Below the pieces are notes generated by a model. The model worked only from the letters and a program-made list of their open reading frames with translations, made no database searches and was not told where the DNA came from. Positions 41,201 through 50,680 of a stretch of DNA of 64,000 nucleotides are shown in pieces. The position numbers were made by a program, and so were the translations under genes. The stretch lies in the NCBI GenBank assembly GCA_000818945.1, contig KN805391.1, positions 526,196 to 590,195 on the forward strand, written 5' to 3'. This stretch comes from Schizochytrium sp. CCTCC M209059 (lineage: Eukaryota > Sar > Bigyra > Thraustochytrida > Thraustochytriidae). The stretch's first letter is position 1, and each line of letters starts with the position of its first letter.

Positions 41201-43066
41201 GTTGATCTTTGGCTGAAAGCTGCATTCCACATCCAGGACCTTGCGCTTCGCCTCCAAACTTTGCTGCGTCCTTGCGGCTGTCGCATGAAGTCTGTCAAAA
41301 ACGCCGGCCTTGCCGCCTCCGCGCCCGGTTGATTTTCGTCTTCGTGCTGCTTTCGGCGTGATGACGGGCTTAAAGGAGCATTCTGGGTCAACAACTTGCC
41401 GTTTCTCCTTGAGTTTCTCTTGTCGAACCTGTGCGCCCATGTATAGTCGATCATAGCGTTTCTCCCCCTCGTGACTTGCAAATCGTGAAGCAAGCTTAGT
41501 GACCTTTGGCGCGAAGGGACACTGCTCGGCCTGCAGCTGCTCCGAGACAGCTCGGATATTAATCTTTGCACGGACATGGTCCAGATAAAGCTTGTCGGCA
41601 TGTTTTGGGTTGTGGCTTGTTGGCTGGGAGTGAGCAGAAGGTGCTGTTCCGCAACTACTTTCGGACCCGGTACGACGGAAAGAGGTCCGAGAACGGTATG
41701 CTGAAGCACCGGAGCTCTGCGAAGAAGTCGCGGAGCGATGTTCTGAAGCTTGCGAGGATCGAAACGATGTTTTCGGAAGATCATCCAAAGCTTCAGAATG
41801 TTGAGAAGACACTTCTGAGTCATGGATCGAGGTTCCAGAGCGACCGTCCAGGATATTTCCATGATCTGAGACAAGCACTTCTTGTGTCAAATATGCATTT
41901 GGCCCATTTTGCACTGGCTTTGGTGAAACAGCTTCACTCGTTATCAACGCTGTCGACTTTGTCTCCTCTACTGGAAGGACAGTAAGCATTTCCGCTGCGT
42001 TGTTTTGCTCCACATCCTCGACACTGTCAGCTCTCGACGCATGGTCGGAGACAGCTTGCGTAGTAATAACGTCAGTCACTTGTTCGTGCTTATAATCCGC
42101 TTGCACAATTGCAGCAGCCATCGATTTGTGCTCAGAAGCAGCTTGCGTAAAAATAACGTCAGTCACCGACTCTTGCTCGGAAAGAGCTAGTACATTTACG
42201 TCAGCCTTTGAATTGTGGTCAGAAACATCTTGCACAGTCGCATCAGCCATTGCATCGTGCTTAACACCAGCTTGCTTAATAACGTCAGCCATTGGTTCGT
42301 GGCCAGAAACATCTTGCACAGTCGCATCAGTCATTGATTCGTGGACAGAGGTAGGTTGAAAATCAGCGTCAGCAGTACGTTCGTGGCCAGAAGTATCTTG
42401 CAAATCAGCGTCAGCCGTAAGTTCGTGGCCAGAGGTAGCTCGCAAATCAGCGTTCGCCATTGGTTCGTGACCAGAGACAGCTTGCAAATCAGCGTCGGCC
42501 ATTGGTTCGTGGCCAGAAATAGCTTGCAAATCAGCGTCAGCCATTGGTTCATGACCAGAAACAGCTTGCATACCGTCACAAGCCAGTTCTTCGTCTGCTG
42601 TGTCACTGCGTTGGAGTTTGTTAGACACTAACTCTGAAGCTGCCCGGTCCGTGTTTTCTAGCTCGTCAGGTAGTGCATCTTCGTTAGCCTGAAAAAGGGT
42701 TGCTTTTAAAGTGTCAGAGACGTGCGCGGGCACCTCTTCGTCTTCATCTAAATCCTGGGAAAGCGTGTGACTGGCCACGGACATTACGTCGTCTGCCGGA
42801 GGTTCCGAGGTTTTTGAAAAGGCGTATTGTTCTGCATTAGGGTCGTCGGGTGCAAGTGGGGATGTGCTCCGAATCAAGCCAAAGACGCCTGCCGCTCCTG
42901 TACTTAATATTGTAGGAGATAATGCCCCCGACGTCATCTGTTGAGGATCCTGGTGAGCGGGTTTGTGATCGGTTTGCTGCTGCGCATCGTCTGCAATGCT
43001 AGTCTTTATGTCGTCAAGGTCGCTTGGACTCCACTCGGAGGCATCGGAGGCATCAGAGGCGTCCAT
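38216..43066 (-). CDS. Giant repeat protein with 14-residue repeats and C-[ST]-F-x-P motifs, 1616 aa
   Basis: The family is not recognised. Residues about 150-360 form some twelve to thirteen repeats of 14 residues with consensus D-L-Q-A-x-S-G-H-E-P-M-A-D-A, becoming more diverged toward the C-terminal side. Residues about 510-880 contain six spaced modules. Each has an aromatic L-Y/H-x-D/x-A helix followed by a charged helix and a motif such as E-C-S-F-K-P or E-C-T-F-T-P. An Arg-Gly-rich stretch (about 628-655) resembles RGG RNA-binding sequence. The C-terminal third is Ser-rich and disordered, with a long Ser/Gly run near 1245-1318. The charged helical modules suggest a structural or cytoskeletal protein; that is inference. 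ATG at 43066 is the first in frame. Confidence 0.8.
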   Translation of the reverse strand: MDASDASDASEWSPSDLDDIKTSIADDAQQQTDHKPAHQDPQQMTSGALSPTILSTGAAGVFGLIRSTSPLAPDDPNAEQYAFSKTSEPPADDVMSVASHTLSQDLDEDEEVPAHVSDTLKATLFQANEDALPDELENTDRAASELVSNKLQRSDTADEELACDGMQAVSGHEPMADADLQAISGHEPMADADLQAVSGHEPMANADLRATSGHELTADADLQDTSGHERTADADFQPTSVHESMTDATVQDVSGHEPMADVIKQAGVKHDAMADATVQDVSDHNSKADVNVLALSEQESVTDVIFTQAASEHKSMAAAIVQADYKHEQVTDVITTQAVSDHASRADSVEDVEQNNAAEMLTVLPVEETKSTALITSEAVSPKPVQNGPNAYLTQEVLVSDHGNILDGRSGTSIHDSEVSSQHSEALDDLPKTSFRSSQASEHRSATSSQSSGASAYRSRTSFRRTGSESSCGTAPSAHSQPTSHNPKHADKLYLDHVRAKINIRAVSEQLQAEQCPFAPKVTKLASRFASHEGEKRYDRLYMGAQVRQEKLKEKRQVVDPECSFKPVITPKAARRRKSTGRGGGKAGVFDRLHATAARTQQSLEAKRKVLDVECSFQPKINNPRRSRERGRGGRGRGHGRGRGRGRGSGRGRGGRAIETDIDNMSGEPTAPEPPVPPPNPARLCPDKQALQEAKRAMEKRRTALTLRECTFKPVMVARRSLPDRITPLEIRRTAVLEKREARRQALRAQLEERERLECTFTPQSSVRRHSAGEAPRKPGPLVLDAEHVRKLTMRLYSDAKLLEAKHRLLRESALAESAAASVHRHLSKWNMQRINFLYTSGTEILTQRRARASDPNFRHSLDIARELSDLKECSFAPRVGAVSEKLDALLLHRCDPETASSPRHIRLYKDARRLQLHLDELKVEDQARIDEAADTAFDATSPTLQRQRKRRSDHDQTMRLYEDARRIDERKERLYHHLRVQEQEKRNIRFSALNIATVDQEMRRDGPISPGNLISPRSPDEQQTHLVSMHERHQGIQNALETVRSKLDNEERARNETRFTSDTIDIIDQARAASPSAFDVRKARDIMLQAKGVTPRSPRSPPALLEALSPRAKLEQKPKLGAWHPGSATNRAGSPSNFDLDSVFSDEASTSVWRASRDEVRRQRRRQREADEEARAEARAEARAEARAAQTKKSTSNRSLEVDTSASSASTIRSEEEHVDAKSVCTVASPRSALSVASAASSSSSGSSRSSSSSASSSSSGSSASDASSGSSASDSSSGSSSSSGSSRSSGSSSSSGSSRSSGSSSSSGSSSSSSSSSSSTSSSSSSSSTSTSLNDLPAPKRIADLARPAGSARAGPNKAIARSEVAEHAKAETKTESETEVARLQPNAKALAPKGTGTGPTARVPDKASASATTANDADEAMESKSDDEDDHPRHGSESHRRVLKAQQVSGGSDFGSDAGDLPPLLDLEKSSLTATHSSSNILPGKGPKLRVSMLSRSPSAPRSPATATSKSSAVPTWNPPIGLIVHKNKEDNSPPPPAILLRPPASRGTRTPEPKSPASSGSGVIRVKMGDKTVTTTADDISELGSLGSLDLDAFLDQVDNEGPDDEILKLLN
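42000..42600 (-). repeat. 42-bp coding tandem repeat
   Basis: Twelve to thirteen in-frame 42-bp units encode the 14-residue repeats of the giant protein. Similarity between neighbouring units is highest near 42400-42580 and falls toward 42000. Confidence 0.85.
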
Positions 43067-44072
43067 GGCGCCTTGCGGCGCCTAGGGCACGGAAAGGATA
43101 TGCGCGCAAGTGCCGAAGACCGCGCCCGAGGAGCTGTATTGCGAGTCAGGACGGAGGCGTGTGACCGTGCGAGTTCCGTGTCAGTCTCTGCGTGTGCTCC
43201 AGCAGGCTGCACCTCGTTTTGCCGCAGCACGCCACACCACGCCACGCCACTGCGCCGTCGAGGCTCAACGCGCAACGAGCGAGAGCGTCTCGGCCAGCTT
43301 TGGTGTGCGTTGCTTGCGTTGCTCTCAAACAGCTTAATTAGCCAGTCAAGTTTCCTTTGCTTTTCACTACTCTCCCCCACCCCCCCCGCGTCACAAGGGC
43401 CGCAGATGGAGAAGAGGTGGCGACGCAGCGTTTGTCGCGGCTGCGAATAGGACGAATCACGCGGCGGTTCTTGTTCAGAGGTCTTAACATTCAAAGAGGA
43501 GGCGGCCGATCATTGAGAAGCAGCGGTGACTTTCTCGCAGTGAAATCCGAGCCGCCACAAGTCCATTTTGCAGGAAAGTACAATTCGCCACCAAGGGTAG
43601 TAGTAGACACGAACCTTTTACGTAAGAAGTAGGCACGACACCCGCCGTGGTCCCGAGGAGTCGGAGATCATCGATTCACGCCGCGTCGAAATCGTCAACG
43701 GATATGTCGTCAAGAATATTACGGGGTACACACCTTTCACCAAAGAGTAAAAACAGAAGAAGGAAAAAAAAAAATTGAAGCGGTGGTGATTCCAGCTTCC
43801 TTGAGCAAGGCTTGATGGCTCCATTTCTTGGTGATTGACAATTTTGTCGATCGATGAGCCATGCGGAGTCGGTAGGAAACATCTTTTCGAGAAGCTCACT
43901 GCTTTTGGGGATCTGGAATTGATTGAAAAAAAAAATCCAATTCGAAAAAGATTCTCCCCACGATGAGGTGAGACAGCTATGGAAAAAAGAAGAAAAGAAC
44001 AGAAAAGAAAAGAAAAGAAGAACTCGGGGATGGGATGGTGAACATGACGATGATATAGGTTTTGGGGTTACT
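43067..44072. promoter_or_regulatory. Upstream region of the giant repeat protein; 3' flank of the FadH gene
   Basis: No gene is recognised. CCACGC repeats lie at 43228-43250 and a C run at 43377-43388. An A/G-rich stretch at 43980-44025 with AAAAG units lies just beyond the FadH stop and may be part of its 3' end. Confidence 0.4.
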
Positions 44073-46268
44073 TTACGCTTTGATGAAGGACTGAACCTTT
44101 TCAAAGATCTTGACGGAGAGCGGCACAGGCTGGTTAAATACGTCGCCCGTGCGAGCAGTCTCGATGACGGCGGCGAGACGCGTGCCTTGGTCGATTGCGC
44201 GCTTGGCGTCGAGCTCTGAGGCCTCTTGGGAGCCACCAATGAGGAAATACTTTGTATCACCACTGGTCTTGGCTTGGGCCTTGTCCCAAAGCGCACGCTG
44301 CGCGACCTGACCAGCACAAATGACAACATGATCGACGTCGAGGACCTGATCCTTGCCCTTGACCTGGATGTGGAAACCGTCATCGTCGACCTTGACGTAC
44401 TTGACATTACGGAGCATGTTAACTCCGCGATGGCGGAGCGAGGTGCGGTGAATCCACCCTGTAGTTTTGCCCAGATTGGCGCCTACCTTGTGTTTACCCC
44501 GCTGCAAAAGAAAGATTTCGCGAGGCGAATGTGTCTGGTCGGATTCGGCCTCGTCGGAGGGAGCGAGACCTCCGCGGGTGCTGTTGGAAAGATCGATCTT
44601 CCACTCGTGGGCAAAAGCCTCGAGCGCGGATGGCTTGGCAAGGCCCGGATCGGGGCCCTTCTCCGTGAGACCTTTGCCCTCTGGATCCGATAGAAATTCG
44701 GCAACGTCAAAGCCGATGCCGCCAGCACCTACAATGGCGACTCGCTTGCCTACCTTGACCTTGCCGCAGAGGACGTCGACATAGCTGACAACCTTGGAGT
44801 GGTCGCTACCGGGAAAGTTGACCTGGCGAGGCGCGACACCAGTGGCCAAAACAACATGTGTGTAGCCTGCGGCATCGAGGTCTTCGATGGATACTGCACG
44901 GTTGAGTTGGAGGTCGACGCCCTTGCGATGGATCTGCGTGGAAAAGTAACGCAAGGTCTCGAAGAACTCTTCTTTGCCGGGGATGCGCTTGGCCATGTTG
45001 AATTGACCACCAATGTCAGCATCTTTTTCGAAAAGCGTAGTTTCGAAGCCGCGCTCAGCACAGCTGACCGCGCAAGCAAGGCCAGCAGGGCCCGCGCCAA
45101 CGACCGCAACCTTGGAAGACTTGCGCAAATCGTCCGAGATGGGCGCGAGTTTGAGCTCCGTTTCGTAGCCTGCAAAGGGGTTGACCAGACACGAGGCGCG
45201 CTTGCCCTGGAAAGCGTGGTCAAGGCAGGCTTGATTGCAGCCAATGCAGGTGTTGATGCCCGCCTCGTCTCCCTGCTTGGCCTTTTCGATGAGATTGGGA
45301 TCCGCAAGGAAGGGACGCGCCATGGACACCATGTCCGCGTAGCCCTCGCGCAGAATGTCCTCCGCGGTGCTGGGCATGTTGATACGGTTCGTTGTACACA
45401 CAGGGATGTCGACCTTGCCCATGAGGTTCTTGGTGACCCAGGCAAAGCCTCCGCGCGGCACTGCAGTGGCAATTGTGGGGATGCGCGCCTGATGCCAGCC
45501 AATGCCCGTATTGATGATAGAAGCCCCAGCAGCCTCGATTTCGCGCGCCAGGAGCTCAATCTCTTCCCAGGTGGACCCGCCCTGCACGAGATCGAGCATG
45601 CTCAGACGGTAGATGACGATAAAGTCTGGTCCGAGCGCCTCGCGAATGCGACGTACAATCTCAATGGGAAAACGGATCCGGTTCTCGTAGGCACCGCCCC
45701 ACTTGTCGGAGCGCTTGTTGGCCTCGGCGGTGATGAACTGGTTGATGAGATAACCCTCGGAGCCCATGACCTCGACGCCGTCGTAGCCGGCCTCGCCAGC
45801 AAGCTCCGCGGAGCGGACGAAATCGTCAATGGTGTCTTCCACGTCGCTCGAAGACAGCGCCTTGGGCGTGACCATGCTGATTGGCGACTTGAGCGGTGAT
45901 GGTCCAACGGCCCAGTGATGATAGGCGTAGCGACCGGAATGCAGAATTTGCATCGCAATGCGCCCGTCCTCGGCGTGCACAGCCTCGGTCACGGCCTTGT
46001 GTTTGTCGCGGTCGCTGGGCGTGCTCATTTTTGCCGCCATGTAGGTGACGCGGCCGGCGTTGTTGGGACTAATTCCTCCGGTCACGAGCAGCCCGACGCC
46101 GCCGCGCGCGCGCGCTCCGTAAAACTCGGCCATGGCCTCGAGACTACCATTCTTGGTCACCTCTTCAAGGCCCGTGTGCATGCTGCCCATGAGCGCCCTG
46201 TTCTTGAGCACGACCCGGCCCTTGTTGAGCTCGAGCGGCTTGAAGAGGTGCGGAAACTTGGTCGCCAT
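44073..46268 (-). CDS. FadH-type 2,4-dienoyl-CoA reductase (NADPH), 731 aa
   Basis: This flavo-iron-sulfur enzyme removes double bonds during beta-oxidation of polyunsaturated fatty acids. An N-terminal Old-Yellow-Enzyme-like TIM barrel (about 1-335) is followed by a 4Fe-4S cluster (Cys341, Cys344, Cys348, Cys360), then FAD- and NADPH-binding domains with V-V-G-A-G-P-A-G and V-G-A-G-G-I-G motifs. Tyr173 and His259 match the catalytic Tyr166 and His252 of E. coli FadH; the Cys positions show the same offset of seven. The enzyme is therefore probably active. It is ~60 residues longer than the bacterial enzyme, with extra sequence in the FAD/NADPH half. Eukaryotes mostly use an unrelated SDR-type reductase, so this gene may have a bacterial origin. 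No clear organelle signal is visible. The NOX gene lies 674 bp upstream on the same strand. Confidence 0.93.
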   Translation of the reverse strand: MATKFPHLFKPLELNKGRVVLKNRALMGSMHTGLEEVTKNGSLEAMAEFYGARARGGVGLLVTGGISPNNAGRVTYMAAKMSTPSDRDKHKAVTEAVHAEDGRIAMQILHSGRYAYHHWAVGPSPLKSPISMVTPKALSSSDVEDTIDDFVRSAELAGEAGYDGVEVMGSEGYLINQFITAEANKRSDKWGGAYENRIRFPIEIVRRIREALGPDFIVIYRLSMLDLVQGGSTWEEIELLAREIEAAGASIINTGIGWHQARIPTIATAVPRGGFAWVTKNLMGKVDIPVCTTNRINMPSTAEDILREGYADMVSMARPFLADPNLIEKAKQGDEAGINTCIGCNQACLDHAFQGKRASCLVNPFAGYETELKLAPISDDLRKSSKVAVVGAGPAGLACAVSCAERGFETTLFEKDADIGGQFNMAKRIPGKEEFFETLRYFSTQIHRKGVDLQLNRAVSIEDLDAAGYTHVVLATGVAPRQVNFPGSDHSKVVSYVDVLCGKVKVGKRVAIVGAGGIGFDVAEFLSDPEGKGLTEKGPDPGLAKPSALEAFAHEWKIDLSNSTRGGLAPSDEAESDQTHSPREIFLLQRGKHKVGANLGKTTGWIHRTSLRHRGVNMLRNVKYVKVDDDGFHIQVKGKDQVLDVDHVVICAGQVAQRALWDKAQAKTSGDTKYFLIGGSQEASELDAKRAIDQGTRLAAVIETARTGDVFNQPVPLSVKIFEKVQSFIKA

Positions 46269-46942
46269 CGTGGACGCTGTGCAAGGACTAGTTCGCTAGG
46301 GCCTAGGTTCCCGCGCGCCTCGCGTGTGCAGCCAGTCTCCTGTGCGCCTCGCCACCCTCGCGCGGGCCTCGCGTTGCCTCGCGTTGCCTCGCGCCCAAGA
46401 CGGGTCTGCTGCGCCGCGCGCCTCGCAGCGCGGCCCCCCTCGCCAAGGTGAAGTGCGAATGCAATGCAATGCAATCGCGCACCCCACACGGTGAAACCTA
46501 ATGTGCAATCTGGACTCTGGACTTTCTTTCCTGCTCACATTTGATTTTTGTCGTTTGCAAGTCCCTTTCCATCATCATCATCATCATTATCTCTGATCCC
46601 AGCACGCTCGTGACTAGCCTATTAGGCTTAGCTCGAGCGACAGCACAGAGCCGTGGCGGCAAAGGCCAAAGGCCTGAGAAGGTGCCTCAAGCAGCAGCAA
46701 GCCCTGCTGCCAGGCTCATTGCACGGTTTTTCTTCCGCAGCCGGGCCACGCCAGGTTTAACGGAGGTTCGAAGGCTGTAGGCCTAGAACACGTCAGAGAT
46801 GAACGGTAAAGGTCTGTGCTGACCTGGCTGACTCATTGGAGTCTGTGTTAGCTGAGTGACAGTGCGAAGGAGCAAGTTTTTGTTAATCTGATTTGAACTA
46901 CAAACAGTACGTATGACGACAGGAGTGGAGTGTTTTTTTGTT
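46269..46942. promoter_or_regulatory. Upstream region of the FadH gene
   Basis: No gene is recognised. CGCGTTGCCT direct repeats lie at 46362-46395, and a (GCAAT)n array at 46458-46475 sits about 200 bp before the FadH ATG. A (CAT)n run is at 46570-46588. Confidence 0.45.
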
Positions 46943-49504
46943 CTAAAAGTTTTCCTTGTGGAGCTCGAAACGACAGTTGTCCTGGAGCGAAGAGTACTTG
47001 TGACAGAACTGCTTGAGGTCTTTACCGATGATGGGCGTGCCGCAAAAGCAGACGCCGATTCGGTCGACATTCCGTTGACGATTCTGCTTCACGTAAGCAA
47101 AGATCTCGTCCCAGTTGGGACGACCGTTCCAGATCCAAATATTTTGGTATTGATTCGCGGCAGGAGACGCTTCGTGCGTGGCATCGAGCGGCGGGAGCGC
47201 GGACGGCATTTGTTTCGAGGACACGCTTGGATTAAGGAGCGCAAGCTCGAGGTCTGCGGCAGTGAAACCCAGATCAACATTCATGCCTGCCTGGCGTGTG
47301 GCGAGACCAGCATATGTGCTGTCATCCGCAGTCCTCGTTGCGGAACGCGGCGAGGCGCCAGAGAGACGCACGCTGTTTTGACGTTCGACACGCTTGCCAT
47401 CCCTGGGAGCACGCGTAACAAAGAGATGGATTTGGAGTCGATTGTGCGCGCGATCAAGAGCCCCCGCAGCGTAGTCGCTGGCAACATTGCCTTGTAGTTC
47501 ATGAAGAAGAGCAATGAACCATCGAAAGGAAAAGATTTCCGAATGACGGACGACAAAGTAAAAGTGAATTGTGCTTGGGTTGAATCCCTTTTTCCACTTG
47601 TGCCGCAAGACGGACTGAATGATGGCCGAAGAAGGAGTAAGCCCAATGCCAGCGCCGACGAGCATGACCTCGTCGTACTCAAAGTAGTGCTGGGCAGGTG
47701 CGGCATGTGGGCCATCGACCTGGATGAGCGGCAGACCATCGGGCCCAAGATGCTTGCCGCGTTGTTGCACGCCCTGGCTGTCGAGATGCGAGAGATACAG
47801 GGAGAAATCTTTGCCATTGCTTGCATTGGGAGACCCGGCCATGCTTCGAAAGCGCTGGCAGAGCTGATGGGTCCAACTTCCTTCCGCTTGGACGCGAATG
47901 TGCAAAGTGACCTCGCCATTCTTTTTTTCGAGGTCTTCGTAGGCAGAGGAGATTGTGAAAGGGTGCCACGCAAAGGTGGAAATGGAAGGCGCGAGGAGAT
48001 GCAGATACTGGCCCTCCTTGAAGACAAAGTCGCCAGGGCGGCCCGGAAAGAAACTGATGCACATGACGGGGTCCTTGAAGATGACCGAAGAAACGTAAAA
48101 CGCTTTGCGGCCTTTGCGCTCGCGATAAAATCGCTCTGCCGTGTATGCAAGAAGAGGAATGCATCCCCAAAGCCAGAACTTGGGCGCGTGGGCAAGTAGA
48201 CAGGCGAAGAAGAGCAAAAAGGCATGATGCGTGTTCCAAAAGGTCTCGTACTGAGCGCGCTTGACGCGGTTCTGAGCGCCAGCAAAGATGACATACATTG
48301 CAAATGTAATGAGAAAACCGGTGATAAAGGCGCCCGGCTGGAAAATGTTGGTGGTGGCCTCGGGGGCCTTCCAGAGGTTGAGCATGTGAAAGACGATGTG
48401 GCCAATCGATCCGGCGAGGACAAAGATGGCAATGAACTTGTGGAGAACAATGTTCTTGCGGAGCGGGGGCATGTACTTTGCTACAGTGGAGGACCCATTG
48501 ACGGAGAAGTTGTTGAGTCTCCGCACAAGTGTGCGCAGTACAGGCAGCAGAATGACACTGCAGTTGAAATTGAGTGTCTGTCCAAAGGCTTTGGCAAAGG
48601 GCGCATAGTCGGAGAGACAGAGGAAGGGCGATGCTGTCGAGCATGCCTTTTGCGACTCGTCGACAAGGTCGACCCACTCGGCAAGGCGTTGCACCCAGAG
48701 AGCAACATTGATGAGAACGTAGATGGTGACAAAAACGACCTGGCCTGCAGCGCCAATCTCGATTAGGCGACTCCAGACAGTGCTGATCCGTTCGCCAATG
48801 GACTTGGACCGCGCTCGTCCTTCCTCGTCATCTTGGTGCACGGCAGCCTTGTTTTCGCACTTGCAGAGGAGAAAGGATTCATGTACAACGTTTTGCGCTG
48901 TGAGCGTTTCGTTACGATGCGTAGCGGCAAAGTTTGCGGCGGCGCAAATGATCATGACGCCACCTGCCAGCATTGTTGGATAGGAAAACATTGTCCCGAC
49001 CGCGAGGACGATGTATGCTGCGCCCCGAAGCCAGGACCTGCCTGCGTTTACTTGTTCACCCGGAAGCCAAGGGCATTGTCGAAGCCCATTCGCTTTTTCC
49101 CAGGCGAGAAGAAGGATGCCGATGGCCACGCAGTAGGGACCGCAAAAGTTGGCGGCAAAGAGGACGTCTCCTGCGGCTGGACGGTCAATGATTTCCTGCG
49201 ACCAGGTCACGGCAATGAAGCCAAAGGCAATATTAGACAAGCCGGCGGCATACCCAAGGTTATGCGCCCAGAGCGTGAATGTGAGGACATCGGCGCCGGG
49301 CGGAGGAGCTGGCGGAGTTTGTTTGGCTGTGTTGACCTGCAGCGGGGTGATGACCGGGCTTTGGCAGGGTGACTGTACCTGCTGCTGTTGTTGCAGGTTC
49401 TGTACAGGTGCTCGAGGGGACTCACTTTCAGCAAGCTGGGTTTGGCGGTGCGTGAGGTGCGCTGGTTTGATGGGTTTGGGCGGTGGGCTCGAGGTCGGGA
49501 TCAT
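46943..49504 (-). CDS. NADPH oxidase with N-terminal p22phox-like domain, 853 aa
   Basis: It is predicted to move electrons from NADPH through FAD and two hemes to oxygen, making superoxide on the far side of a membrane. The NOX core is complete. Heme ligands His355/His369 and His426/His439 have the NOX2 spacings of 14 and 13. The FAD motif H-P-F-T-I-S-S is at 514-520 and the nucleotide-binding G-A-G-I-G-L-T-P at 617-624, and the protein ends in the canonical K-E-N-F. Before this core, residues 77-198 resemble p22phox, the separate small subunit that stabilises animal NOX1-4: an L-W-A-x-N helix with A-x-G-L, a Y-x-V-A-x-G helix, and a W-L-R-G-A helix ending T-H-R-N-E. A proline-rich P-P-P-K-P-I-K-P at 7-14 could bind SH3 domains. 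No EF-hands are present, so calcium gating is unlikely. Confidence 0.92.
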   Translation of the reverse strand: MIPTSSPPPKPIKPAHLTHRQTQLAESESPRAPVQNLQQQQQVQSPCQSPVITPLQVNTAKQTPPAPPPGADVLTFTLWAHNLGYAAGLSNIAFGFIAVTWSQEIIDRPAAGDVLFAANFCGPYCVAIGILLLAWEKANGLRQCPWLPGEQVNAGRSWLRGAAYIVLAVGTMFSYPTMLAGGVMIICAAANFAATHRNETLTAQNVVHESFLLCKCENKAAVHQDDEEGRARSKSIGERISTVWSRLIEIGAAGQVVFVTIYVLINVALWVQRLAEWVDLVDESQKACSTASPFLCLSDYAPFAKAFGQTLNFNCSVILLPVLRTLVRRLNNFSVNGSSTVAKYMPPLRKNIVLHKFIAIFVLAGSIGHIVFHMLNLWKAPEATTNIFQPGAFITGFLITFAMYVIFAGAQNRVKRAQYETFWNTHHAFLLFFACLLAHAPKFWLWGCIPLLAYTAERFYRERKGRKAFYVSSVIFKDPVMCISFFPGRPGDFVFKEGQYLHLLAPSISTFAWHPFTISSAYEDLEKKNGEVTLHIRVQAEGSWTHQLCQRFRSMAGSPNASNGKDFSLYLSHLDSQGVQQRGKHLGPDGLPLIQVDGPHAAPAQHYFEYDEVMLVGAGIGLTPSSAIIQSVLRHKWKKGFNPSTIHFYFVVRHSEIFSFRWFIALLHELQGNVASDYAAGALDRAHNRLQIHLFVTRAPRDGKRVERQNSVRLSGASPRSATRTADDSTYAGLATRQAGMNVDLGFTAADLELALLNPSVSSKQMPSALPPLDATHEASPAANQYQNIWIWNGRPNWDEIFAYVKQNRQRNVDRIGVCFCGTPIIGKDLKQFCHKYSSLQDNCRFELHKENF

Positions 49505-50680
49505 GGGTGCAGAAGACGATGGTGCGCTTTCGGTGTCTGCCCGCCTCGAATCTCGGGCGCGTGCAAGACGGTGCGCAAGAAGAGCTTGGGGCGGTTCTTC
49601 CCCGACTGCGGCAGCTTGGACGGAGCGTGTGTCCGCCTTTGCGTAGTGTTGTCCTGTGCTGTGCTGAGCTGTGCTAGTGCTAGTGCTAGTGCTATGCTTT
49701 GCTTGGCTTTGCTTGGCTTGGCTGCAGACAGCCTGGCTGGCTTTGTTAGGGCCCAGTTCCTAGACGTTGAACCGTGCGCTCCCGGGTCGCCGCGGAACCT
49801 CCCTCTTGCGTTTCTGTGCGCAGGGCCGCGGGCTGGTGCCCCCTTTCCGGGGGGAGAAATCGCGCGAGGCCGATCTGCGCCCCGAACAATGCTCGCAATG
49901 CTCGCTGCCGCGTCGGCAGCGTCAATCCTTTGATGCCTCCTCCTTTCACTCGCCTCGCTGGATGCAAAGTCCCCGAGACGAGATTCCAGTCGAGACCACC
50001 CAGGTGGGACCATCTACGTACGCAAGTACTATGCAGGTTCGAGTCGGTTTCGCGCTTCAGCGAGCCTTGAACGCGCGCTCGGATGTCATTTTTTAAGCAA
50101 TGGAAAGGTTGGGAAAAGGGAATCAGCAGGCCTTGCGGCGGTGAAGACGGTAACTCTTTGACGCGCTGGCCGGGGCTGGCTGTTGGAATCATTTCAAAAA
50201 CACGATGGAAAAGTCCAAAGTACTCATGCAAGATACCTCTCTGCTCATCATCTTCACCAGCAGCAAGTAAAGTTATTGGTCGAGCAACCAACCAAACTGC
50301 TGGCGGGCTCTCTTTTCATTAAGTCTCTTTATTTCCTCTGTGCCAACGACCAAGCACGAGCTGTCGATAGGCTAGTGACGGTCAGAGGGTTTTGCTTTGG
50401 TTCGTATGACGGGTTTGTCGGATGAGAAGCCGCATAGACGAACCGTCTGAGCTTGGTTTGAGCGCAAAAAAAAAGGAAAGAAGAAAGAAGAAAAAAAAGA
50501 TTTTTTTGGTTTGCAAACGCCACTGGGCTTGCTCAACCACGAGGAGGAGGTGACGAGCAAGACCAAAAGACCGATCAGCAGATAGGAAAGCGAGCGCGGC
50601 AAAGCGAACCAAAGCCAAAAGGTGCGCGCGCAGGGCGTCTCTATCACCGGCGCAAAGCCGTCGCGAAGCCGGCCGCAGCC
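49505..50680. promoter_or_regulatory. Divergent intergenic region between the NOX and dynamitin genes
   Basis: No gene is recognised. At 49672-49730, about 170 bp before the NOX ATG, the plus strand carries GTGCTA units followed by GCTTT/GCTTG pentamers. An A-rich stretch lies at 50465-50505, about 180 bp before the dynamitin ATG. Confidence 0.5.

Noticed and set aside
44073..49504. FadH and NOX as an operon-like unit
   Set aside because: They are separated by 674 bp with their own promoter-like sequence, and there is no functional reason for co-transcription in a eukaryote.
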